From assembly GCA_002453315.1 (NCBI GenBank), contig DKGO01000001.1, forward strand, positions 1-17,568: DNA of 17,568 nucleotides, written 5' to 3'. The position numbers were made by a program, and so were the translations under genes. This DNA is from Caryophanales bacterium UBA6768 (GTDB taxonomy: Bacteria; Bacillota; Bacilli; Bacillales_D; Amphibacillaceae). This document shows, in pieces, positions 7,719 to 14,502 of the stretch (the first letter of the stretch is position 1; every line of letters begins with the position of its first letter). A model generated the notes under the pieces. It did no database searches. It saw only the letters and a list, made by a program, of their open reading frames with translations, and was not told the DNA's origin.

Positions 7719-7771
7719 TCAGATTATGTTAACTCATATCTATTTTATTTTGATGTTAACTGATTTGAAAT
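7711..7771. repeat. Imperfect inverted repeat
   Basis: The left arm (7711-7733) and right arm (7755-7771) share ATTTCAA-TCA and GTTAAC in inverted order, with one mismatch and a 6-nt insertion in the left arm. It sits at the broken edge of the remnant at 7569-7718 and may mark a rearrangement junction. It has no T run, so a terminator is unlikely. Confidence 0.4.
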
Positions 7772-8089
7772 GCATTCAATACTTTTTGGTAAAATAGGAT
7801 TTTGGGCAATGTGTACAAATCCCCTCGATAAGATGATGAATTGTATTATAAAAATCATCTATACTTTTACACCCAAATATATCTGTAGACTATTGATACA
7901 TAATATTTTGTGATAAGATGACAATAGATAATCCATATATATATTTTAAAAATTGGAAATGGATTTGATCTTTCAAAACGTTCTTCTCCCAACTGAAAAA
8001 ATTCTTTAGAATAAAATCAAATACTTTCCTAGGAAATCGTTCTCAATTAACTTATTCTTCCACTGAATAATTTTACGATCAAATAAGAC
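7772..8089. other. AT-rich intergenic region upstream of the nuclease pair
   Basis: No gene is visible on either strand. The region is AT-rich, with several TATA-like strings but no promoter with a good -35 box and spacing. The only clear element is a perfect 12-bp palindrome, TTTCCTAGGAAA, at 8025-8036, about 110 bp before the start codon of the GIY-YIG gene; it could be an operator. Confidence 0.4.
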
Positions 8090-8110
8090 TTGCAAAAATG
8101 TCATTTGCAA
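8090..8110. promoter_or_regulatory. Dyad TTGCAAA-N7-TTTGCAA upstream of the GIY-YIG gene
   Basis: A perfect 7-bp inverted repeat with a 7-nt spacer ends 38 bp before the ATG at 8149, a typical operator position near a transcription start. It includes the more distal in-frame ATG at 8098, which argues that 8098 is not the true start. No regulator gene is next to it, so the binding protein is unknown. Confidence 0.35.
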
Positions 8111-8148
8111 ACGAATTTACCAGTGATGGATTCAAAAGGGGGAGTGAA

Positions 8149-9029
8149 ATGTCAGTGCGTGGAAAAAGTATCAATTTATTTTTAATGGACGGTACGGCGA
8201 TTGGCAGGGTAAAATGTACACTTGCCAATTGGACAGGCGTTGCATATAAGATCCCCCGTACCGAGTTGGAAAAATGCAAAACTCGTGAAGATTTAAAACA
8301 AAGTGGTGTCTATTTTTTATTTGGAATATCTGATGAAACAGGGGGAAATATCGTTTATATTGGTCAGGCCGGGGCTAGGAAGAATGGTGAAGGGATCCTT
8401 TATCGATTGCAAGAACATAAACGGGATGAAAATAAAGATTATTGGACAGAAGCTGTAGTATTTACGACTTCGAACAATTCCTTTGGCCCTACTGAAATAA
8501 GTTATTTAGAAAATCGTTTTTTTAATTTGGCTTTGAATGCAAAAAGATACAATGTAAAAAACAGTAACCATCCTACTTCGGGAAATGTGACGGAAGAAAA
8601 AGAAAGTGAACTAGAAGAATTTATTGAGTATGCTGAAATAGTCATGGGGACATTTGGCCATCGGGTATTTGATTCCCTTGAGGTAAAGCCGATTAATGGA
8701 ACTTCAGAAGCGGAACCTGAGGAGGAGCCGTTATTAACTTTAAAAACAACTAAAGCAGAGGCCAAAGGTAGAAGGACAAAAGAGGGATTCGTTATTTATA
8801 AAGGGGCTTCAATTTCTCCACAACCTACCAAAAGTTGCCCAGATACAATTCATCATTTAAGAAAAAATACCAAGACCGTATTAGTAATCATATTTTGCAA
8901 GAGGACACTTTATTTAATAGTCCTACAGCAGCTGCTGGATTTGTTGTGTTTGCTAGTGTTAATGGAATGACGATGTGGCAAGATGGTGCTGGCAGGACTT
9001 TAAAAGAATTAGAAAATATAGAAGATTAA
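8149..9029 (+). CDS. GIY-YIG nuclease with DUF4357, interrupted by a -1 frameshift
   Basis: I choose ATG 8149 because AAAGGGGGAG lies just upstream; the ATG at 8098 has no such site. The GIY-YIG endonuclease core has GVYFLFG (residues 53-59) and YIGQA (70-74), then R86 and H90, and E121 in YLENRF as probable metal ligand. After a charged linker, the C-terminal DUF4357 begins in the first frame (FVIYKGASIS, SCPDTIHHLR) and continues only in the -1 frame (KYQDRISN, FNSPTAAAGFVVF, GMTMWQDGAGRTLKELE). The frames meet at the A run 8862-8867. Joined there, the protein is about 293 aa and complete. The shift may be a lost A, a base-call error, or real slippage at A AAA AAT. Without it, a 273-aa product with a nonsense tail ends at 8970. 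The next gene starts 27 bp later, so the two are likely co-transcribed. Confidence 0.8.
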
Positions 9030-9056
9030 TGACCTAGATGATGGGGGAAATATTAA

Positions 9057-12014
9057 ATGTCAAACGAACTTATCTCTTTTTCTACACTTTTCCAAAATCG
9101 GCTTTTCCGGATACCAGATTATCAGCGTGGTTATGCTTGGAAAAAAGAACAGTTAGTTGATTTTTGGGAAGATTTATTAAATTTACACGAAGATCGATAT
9201 CATTATACAGGCTTATTATCGTTAAAGGCCGTAAACAAAAAGGAAGTACAATCATGGAGTGAAGATAACTGGTTAAATAATAGTGGTTATAAAACTTTTC
9301 ATATTGTTGATGGACAGCAACGATTAACGACATTTTCTATTCTAATGCATGAAATCGTATTTTTTATTAAAAATCTCGCAGAAAATTCAGGAAAGTCAGA
9401 TGATGAAATTTTTATTGGCTTTGAGTCTGTTAGAAATATTACAGAAAAATATTTATATAGAAAGCGGCCTCCGGAAAATATGATTATCACTTATATGTTT
9501 GGCTATGAGGAGGATAATCCGAGTTATAAATATTTAAGATATAAAATTTTTGAAGAACAAAGTAGTGACACAATTGTTGAAACATATTATACTCAGAATC
9601 TGAAATATGCCAAACAGTTTTTCAAAGATAATTTAAAATCGTTGTATGAGATGAAAGGTTTAGCGGCAATTGAAACATTATACAATAGACTTACATTAAG
9701 GTTAATGTTTAATTTACACGAAATAGAAGATGATTATGATGTTTTTGTCGCCTTTGAAACGATGAATAATAGAGGGAAAAGGCTTAGTAATTTAGAATTG
9801 TTGAAAAATAGACTGATCTATTTAACCACTTTATATGGTGATGACCAGTTTGATCAATTGGACAAAGGATATTTAAGGCAAAATATTAATGATGCCTGGA
9901 AAGAAATATATTATCAGCTAGGTAGAAATCAAAACCGTCCACTTCCAGATGATGATTTTTTAAGAGCCCATTGGAGTATTTATTTTCAATATACCCGTAG
10001 AAGAGGGGATGACTATATTCGGTTTTTATTGAATAAGTTCTCTTCAAAAAATGTGTTTAATCATCCTACTATTATAGATGAAAAGGAAGTCAGTGAAGAA
10101 TATTCTGAAGCTGATGACTTTGATGAAGCCGATGATGTTATGGAGCAAACAATAGACGAATCCGTTTTAGAAAATAAGCTATCACCGACTGAAATCAATG
10201 AATATGTCAATAGCCTAAAGGAATTAGCAAAGTATTGGTATTATAGTTTTTTCCCTTATGATCATGATAGTTTAACAGAAGAGGAAAAGCAGTGGATTAA
10301 TAAGTTAAATAGGGTAGGGATTGCTTATTTTAGACCTTTGGTCGCTGTCGCATTATCACTTAATGGACCAACGAAACAGGATAGATTGCATTTGTTTAAA
10401 GAAATCGAAAGGTTTATTTTTCTGTGTTTCCGTGTAGCAGGATATAATGCGAGTTACAAAAGTAGTTATTATTACAATAAAGCAAGGGAAGTATTGGGGG
10501 GAAAGATTAGTCCAAATACAGTAGCAGATGACTTGATGGAAACAGTTGACGCTGATTTAAATGCTATTATTGCAAACTTTATGACACGGACTGACCGACG
10601 CTTTGACTCTGGTGTTGGATTTTACGGTTGGCGAGAATTAAGGTACTTTTTATTTGAATATGAAAACCACCTATCCGTTGAAAATAATATTCAAAAAGTT
10701 GATTGGAAGTTATTTACGAAGGTGGAAAAGGATAAAATCACAATTGAGCATATTTTACCGCAAACTTCAACGAAATGGTATTGGCGAAATCAGTTTCGTC
10801 AATATAATAAAGATGAAATAAAGATTTTATCAGCATCTTTAGGTAATCTATTACCCCTTTCTCAAAGTATAAATTCTTCGTTACAAAATGACAGTTTTCC
10901 GGATAAAAAGCATCCAACTTCTTCTTCAAAACGTCGAGGATATATGAATGGCTCTCACTCCGAGATAGAGGTGGCTAGAAATATAGATTGGGATGCAAAC
11001 AATATATTAAATAGAGGGTTAACGTTATTAAATTTTATGGAAGATAGATGGAAAATTGACTTTACTGAAGAACAAAAGCAAGATTTGTTACATATTCAAT
11101 TTGTTAATGATGACAGGGGAGCAGTTCCAGAAATACCAGAACCAAAAAGCGAGGAAATTACGGAAGGTAACGTAAAAATTCCAATTGAAAAGAAGGGACA
11201 ATTTACAGATACTGAACTTCATCGATTTGATTTTTGGCATAAGTTTGTTGAGTATTGTAAGTCTATCGGTAGAGGTGAGGATATTGCCTCTCAAAAGCCT
11301 TCTTATGATCATTGGTATGATGTAATAATCGGGAATAGTGGTTATCACCTGTTTTTCCAAATCATGCAACAAAATATTTTACGTATTGGTATTTATGTAT
11401 ATGAACGTGAGGTGTTTGATAGATTAGTGTCGAAGAAAGATGAAATCGAAGGAATGTATGGTTCCAAACTTGAATGGTTTACAAGTAAAAAAACAAGTAC
11501 AGCGAAAAGGATACTTCATTCGATTGATGTAGACGTGCATGACCAAGAGTTGTATGTGCAAAATTTTAAATGGTTGATTTCCCAATTTGATCAACTCAAG
11601 TTAACTTTAAACAAAATTGATACTCAAGCTACTAAAACTAACAATAAAAATTCAAAAATTACTAATGAAATGGTGGGATATGCTTATACAGTTTGTAAAA
11701 AGATTTATGAGGGGGACATGGGACGGACCGAAGGTAGAGATGATATTGTCAACCATGTCAAAATGAACGCAGGATCAGCAGGAGATTTTATTTCGGCCTT
11801 TTTCGCTATGGTGAAGGGAGAAAGGTATACAAGAACGCTTAATGACTATACTACTAGATACTTTTTAGAAAACATCCGTCATGATTTTGGAGAAAGAGTT
11901 TTTCAAAATGCAATTGAAGCTTGTAGAAAACACGCTACTTATTATGCTACATTAGGTAATGGCAGGTTAGTATATGTCGAGCAAATGATAAAGGAATTTG
12001 AAAATCAAAGTTAA
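9057..12014 (+). CDS. GmrSD-like restriction protein: DUF262, DUF1524 HNH, DUF4268-like, extra C-terminal domain
   Basis: The ATG at 9057 has GATGGGGGAAA upstream. Residues 1-110 hold the DUF262/GmrS ParB-like motifs FRIPDYQRGYAW (17-28) and VDGQQRLTT (84-92), linked in this family to nucleotide hydrolysis or modified-DNA sensing (GmrS, SspE). A long helical part follows, with an acidic insert at about 340-375. The DUF1524/GmrD HNH-type nuclease motif is EHILPQT (E564, H565, P568), with LGNLLPLS at 595-602. Residues about 720-850 (FWHKFVEYCKS onward) resemble DUF4268. Residues about 865-985 (AGSAGDFISAFFAMVKGERY) resemble an accessory domain found attached to HNH restriction enzymes. The family cuts modified or phage DNA. 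All motifs are intact. Together with the GIY-YIG gene it probably forms a restriction or anti-phage module; target and partner need are unknown. Confidence 0.85.
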   Translation: MSNELISFSTLFQNRLFRIPDYQRGYAWKKEQLVDFWEDLLNLHEDRYHYTGLLSLKAVNKKEVQSWSEDNWLNNSGYKTFHIVDGQQRLTTFSILMHEIVFFIKNLAENSGKSDDEIFIGFESVRNITEKYLYRKRPPENMIITYMFGYEEDNPSYKYLRYKIFEEQSSDTIVETYYTQNLKYAKQFFKDNLKSLYEMKGLAAIETLYNRLTLRLMFNLHEIEDDYDVFVAFETMNNRGKRLSNLELLKNRLIYLTTLYGDDQFDQLDKGYLRQNINDAWKEIYYQLGRNQNRPLPDDDFLRAHWSIYFQYTRRRGDDYIRFLLNKFSSKNVFNHPTIIDEKEVSEEYSEADDFDEADDVMEQTIDESVLENKLSPTEINEYVNSLKELAKYWYYSFFPYDHDSLTEEEKQWINKLNRVGIAYFRPLVAVALSLNGPTKQDRLHLFKEIERFIFLCFRVAGYNASYKSSYYYNKAREVLGGKISPNTVADDLMETVDADLNAIIANFMTRTDRRFDSGVGFYGWRELRYFLFEYENHLSVENNIQKVDWKLFTKVEKDKITIEHILPQTSTKWYWRNQFRQYNKDEIKILSASLGNLLPLSQSINSSLQNDSFPDKKHPTSSSKRRGYMNGSHSEIEVARNIDWDANNILNRGLTLLNFMEDRWKIDFTEEQKQDLLHIQFVNDDRGAVPEIPEPKSEEITEGNVKIPIEKKGQFTDTELHRFDFWHKFVEYCKSIGRGEDIASQKPSYDHWYDVIIGNSGYHLFFQIMQQNILRIGIYVYEREVFDRLVSKKDEIEGMYGSKLEWFTSKKTSTAKRILHSIDVDVHDQELYVQNFKWLISQFDQLKLTLNKIDTQATKTNNKNSKITNEMVGYAYTVCKKIYEGDMGRTEGRDDIVNHVKMNAGSAGDFISAFFAMVKGERYTRTLNDYTTRYFLENIRHDFGERVFQNAIEACRKHATYYATLGNGRLVYVEQMIKEFENQS

Positions 12015-12078
12015 CTTCTATATTATTAGTGTGAAAAATCTTTAGGATACGTTAGAACACCAACTTGTCGTTTTTCAA

Positions 12079-12157
12079 TAAAATTGACGTTAGTGAAAGT
12101 AAATCATCTTTTCCTCATAAAGGACAGAATGGTAGAAATTCCACTAACGTCATTTTT
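12079..12157. terminator. Long-stem terminator after the nuclease pair
   Basis: A perfect 11-bp inverted repeat TGACGTTAGTG (12085-12095) with CACTAACGTCA (12142-12152) extends beyond one mismatch by an A/T stretch and is followed by TTTTT (12153-12157). The 46-nt interval can form its own small hairpin (TCCT/AGGA). It is read as the end of the two-gene unit; the A run on the left could make it work on the other strand too. The long interior is unusual for a simple terminator. Confidence 0.6.
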
Positions 12158-12374
12158 GATTTTGTTTTTGGAATAGGATTAATGAATATTAATACACAAA
12201 AAGTTCAATATATAGAGCGATAAAAGTAAAATTGTCGGAAGGAAAAATTATAGTATTAAATCATGCCATTTTTCAAAAAAGGATAGAAGTTAAAATAATG
12301 TTTTGCTTGTCGGAAGGGGGATTGTGTTGCCTCACTGTCGTTTCATTTATGGGCTATTTTAAATGCGGTTTTTT
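12158..12374. other. Intergenic stretch with a short direct repeat
   Basis: No gene is supported. A TTG-started frame at 12232-12435 has no ribosome binding site and overlaps the 3' end of the opposite-strand coiled-coil gene. The string TTGTCGGAAGG occurs twice (12232-12242 and 12307-12317) as a direct repeat 75 bp apart; the meaning is unknown. Confidence 0.4.
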
Positions 12375-12785
12375 TTATACTATGATTCTTCTTAGAGAAC
12401 GGATAGATATTTCATGTTCACCTAATAATCCATGAATAGATTTTTGATCCTCTATTAATTGACTTACATCTGCTTTGATAGAAACTACTTCTTCATGTAA
12501 TTTGGCAAAATCCAATGACAGACCTTCCAATTTTGCATCTGTTTCGTCTTGACGATGAAGAATTGCCTTTATCATCTCAGTATTTTCATCAAGCTGTGCC
12601 TTCATTAATTTCATATCTTTATGAATTTCGTCTTTCATTTGCTTCATGTCTGTTTGAATACCGACCTTCATTTGCTTCATATCTTTATGAATTTCGTCTT
12701 TCATTTGCTTCATATCTGTTTGAAATTCAGATTTCATTTCTTCTATTTTATTTAAAATTAAATCTAATTTTTTATCATCCATCAT
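12375..12785 (-). CDS. Coiled-coil protein with 22-residue tandem repeats, 136 aa
   Basis: The ATG at 12785 (or the next codon, also ATG) follows AAAGGAAC on the minus strand. The whole product is predicted helical. Residues 22-43 and 44-65 are two near-identical 22-residue repeats (QTDMKQMKDEIHKDMKQMK and QTDMKQMKDEIHKDMKLMK followed by variable triplets), matched by a 66-bp DNA repeat. The heptad pattern continues to about residue 115 (hydrophobic a and d positions), so a long parallel coiled coil is expected. The last residues are basic and hydrophobic (IRSLRRIIV). There is no signal peptide or membrane segment. Such proteins are common and of unknown function in Bacillaceae. It is convergent with the nuclease pair, so a shared role is not implied. 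Confidence 0.75.
   Translation of the reverse strand: MMDDKKLDLILNKIEEMKSEFQTDMKQMKDEIHKDMKQMKVGIQTDMKQMKDEIHKDMKLMKAQLDENTEMIKAILHRQDETDAKLEGLSLDFAKLHEEVVSIKADVSQLIEDQKSIHGLLGEHEISIRSLRRIIV
12591..12722 (-). repeat. Two tandem 66-bp repeats in the coiled-coil gene
   Basis: Units 12657-12722 and 12591-12656 (minus strand) differ at only a few bases, mainly at the end of each unit. They encode 22 residues each, about three heptads, so unit gain or loss would change coil length without breaking the frame. Confidence 0.8.
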
Positions 12786-13101
12786 TTATGTTCCTTTCTT
12801 AGTATATTTTTTGTGTGCTTTGGTAAAATGTATTGGAAATTCACGTGAGGGAATGGTTAATATTTATTTTTGTCCTTATAGAACCATTAGCCATCTGTGA
12901 GGGATTCCATTGATGGATGTTTTTGTTTATCTCTAAATCTGCTACCAACATATGTTGTTTTATCAATGGGATGGTGGCTATCTCCAACTAATGAACTAGA
13001 TAAATTCATTGTACACGATATGTCCATTTTTTAAAAGACCAATTGCACAAAACTAAATAAATTTTGGGTGCATTAGTTGATTTTAAGTAGAGAAAGATTA
13101 A
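12786..13101. other. Intergenic stretch, no gene supported
   Basis: A 7-bp inverted repeat AATGGTT/AACCATT lies at 12852-12858 and 12882-12888, without a T run. A 40-residue minus-strand frame (13009-12887, MNLSSSLVGDSHHPIDKTTY and onward) has an ATG but no ribosome binding site, so I do not call it. The minus strand just upstream of the coiled-coil gene offers TATACT at a -10-like place with only a weak -35. Nothing else is visible. Confidence 0.4.
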
Positions 13102-13129
13102 TTGACATCATAAAAAATAATCGTATTCT
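13102..13129 (+). promoter_or_regulatory. Sigma-A-like promoter of the marR-frnE remnant
   Basis: A perfect TTGACA (13102-13107) is followed after 16 bp by TATTCT (13124-13129). It precedes the start codon of the broken marR-like gene by about 60 bp. It probably still fires although the genes behind it are dead. Confidence 0.55.
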
Positions 13130-13188
13130 GTAAAATGGTTTAATCATTAAAATATTTACCTGTTAAAGTTATTTTGAAGGTGAGCGCG

Positions 13189-13269
13189 GTGGATCAGCTT
13201 GATAAATCCGATACATTTGAAAAGTTATTTTGGCAATTATCTAGGGAAATGGGCATCAGTGTGAGCTGA
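13189..13269 (+). pseudogene. 5' fragment of marR-like regulator gene
   Basis: GTG 13189 follows AAGG (13177-13180) with 8-nt spacing. The 26-residue frame (DKSDTFEKLFWQLSREMGIS, then a stop at 13267) looks like the N-terminus of a Bacillales MarR-family regulator. The continuation is not missing but lies on the opposite strand directly downstream (about 13265-13415). The gene was therefore broken by an internal inversion. The fragment alone cannot bind DNA. Confidence 0.5.
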
Positions 13270-13433
13270 TCAGATGCTGTTATAACAGCCCCAGGAGTAA
13301 AATGTAGAGTCTCTGCCAATACAGACATTTTCTGCAGACCATTTCGTTCTTGTAAAAACGATATATGTGATTGGGACCCAGGTGAAATTTGATTATATAC
13401 TTTCCTCAGATAAGCCCTTAGCTCAATTTCCAC
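13262..13433 (-). pseudogene. Inverted middle part of marR-like regulator gene
   Basis: Read on the minus strand, this segment gives YLRKVYNQISPGSQSHISF followed by a helix-turn-helix NGLQKMSVLAETLHFTPGAV and TASDQLT, which matches the N-terminal and DNA-binding part of MarR-family repressors. The sequence then runs into unrelated frame. There is no ribosome binding site before its first codon. The wing and C-terminal dimerisation helix of a MarR protein are not found anywhere in the window. It reads as the natural continuation of the plus-strand fragment at 13189-13269, so the segment has been flipped. Its outer edge meets, and by translation slightly overlaps, the start of the frnE remnant; the exact junction is about 13400-13425. 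Confidence 0.55.
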
Positions 13434-14074
13434 AAAAGGATAAAGTTGGGCTTGAATTCAAAAGTTTCCAACTAGATCTGAACACCTCTCCTTATTCTGG
13501 ACAGGATTTTTAGTGTCAGCTAAATTTGGAGGCAGTATAGATCAATCAAAACAAATGATGGCTGGTATAGCCGAGCAAGGGAATTCCGTTGGGCTTGATC
13601 TACGTTTTGATACGATGAAACCAACAAATACATTTGATGCCATCGATTGATTCAATTTGCGAAAACAGAAGGAATAAATGCTGTTATAGTGGAAAAATTG
13701 TTTTATGCTAATTTTACAGAATCCGAGGATGTTGGATATGTTGACACACTGGTTGCAATTGTGCCGGAAGGTGGATTGAATAAAGTAGAAGTGTTAGGCG
13801 TTTTTCAGGATAAACTGGCTTATGGAAAAGAAGTGCAAGCTGATATAGAACAAGCTAGACAGGTTAGTGTGACAAGTGTTCCTTTCTTTCTAATCAATAA
13901 AAATTATACATTATCTGGTGCGCAACCAAAAGGAGCCTTTATACAAACCTAAATAAAGTCCTTGAAGAGGAGAAATTTGCTTCAGAGCCAAATAATGATA
14001 ATTTTTCAACAGATTCTGGGGTTGGCGCTGCCTGTCAAACAGATGGCTGTGCCGTTCCAAATCAAAAAGAATAA
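13421..14074 (+). pseudogene. frnE-like DsbA-family oxidoreductase, decayed
   Basis: Four frames read in order give most of a FrnE-type (DsbA-family) thiol oxidoreductase: AQFPQKDKVGLEFKSFQLDL, then VGLDLRFDTMKPTNTFDA, HRLIQFAKTEG, VTSVPFFLINKNYTLSGAQP, and a Cys-containing tail CQTDGCAVPNQKE. The first 25 or so residues, including the usual CPFC active site, are gone. Three single-base losses break the frame: one T in the run at 13507-13511, one C at 13640-13641 and one C at 13948-13949. The cis-proline region (SVPFF) is intact. Several breaks plus loss of the active site make this a true pseudogene. Gene order after a marR-like gene suggests a former redox- or drug-responsive operon. Confidence 0.8.
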
Positions 14075-14437
14075 GCAATCAAAGATAGATTCAGGACATT
14101 AATTGTCTCAAATCATTATAGTATAGCATATTCTCTCGATTTTATTGAGGAACAATGTCTATGGTTAAGTGGTATTAAAGCGACTAATTATGTGGATGAT
14201 CTAACCCTTATATATTGTTCACCAATTTACAAACTTAGACACAATATTTTCCGTAATTTGTTAGAAGAAATTCCAAGTAAGGAAAACCAAGAATCAATTG
14301 ATACGACATATGCGGCAGATCTTATTATGGCAGCACTTTCTCCGACTTTATTTCTGTTTTTACGTGATGAGAGGGGATACTCAAAGGATAAAATTAGGGG
14401 CAATCTGTATCAATTGTATTTCCAGGCATTATTTTAA
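14075..14437 (+). pseudogene. 3' part of a probable tetR-like regulator gene
   Basis: Directly after the frnE stop, in the same frame, an open frame of 120 residues runs to TAA 14435-14437 without a start or ribosome binding site. It is all helical (FRTLIVSNHYSIAYSLDFI, YAADLIMAALSPTLFLFLRD, YQLYFQALF) and resembles the ligand-binding half of a TetR-family regulator. The N-terminal helix-turn-helix is absent. A GTG at 14192 would give only 81 residues. It is probably a truncated gene joined to frnE by a deletion. The family call is tentative. Confidence 0.5.
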
Positions 14438-14470
14438 TTCAGGTATTGGTCAGAACTATTGTATATGAGG

Positions 14471-14502
14471 AAAAAAAGTCAATCTTATGTAAAAGATTGA
14501 CT
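14471..14502 (-). terminator. Terminator of the gal operon, overlapping the galT stop codon
   Basis: On the minus strand a perfect 10-bp stem (14493-14502 with 14477-14486, AGTCAATCTT/AAGATTGACT), 6-nt loop and seven T residues form a strong terminator. The first two bases of the stem belong to the galT stop codon (14501-14503). Confidence 0.92.

Noticed and set aside
8098..8148. Upstream ATG as start of the GIY-YIG gene
   Set aside because: No ribosome binding site precedes it and it falls inside the TTGCAAA dyad; ATG 8149 has AAAGGGGGAG.
12232..12435. 67-residue plus-strand frame
   Set aside because: It has a TTG start, no ribosome binding site, odd composition, and overlaps the 3' end of the coiled-coil gene.
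12591..12722. Possible CRISPR-like repeats
   Set aside because: Only two adjacent units with no spacers; they are in-frame coding repeats of a coiled coil.
12887..13009. 40-residue minus-strand frame
   Set aside because: It has an ATG but no ribosome binding site or recognisable domain; too short to support.
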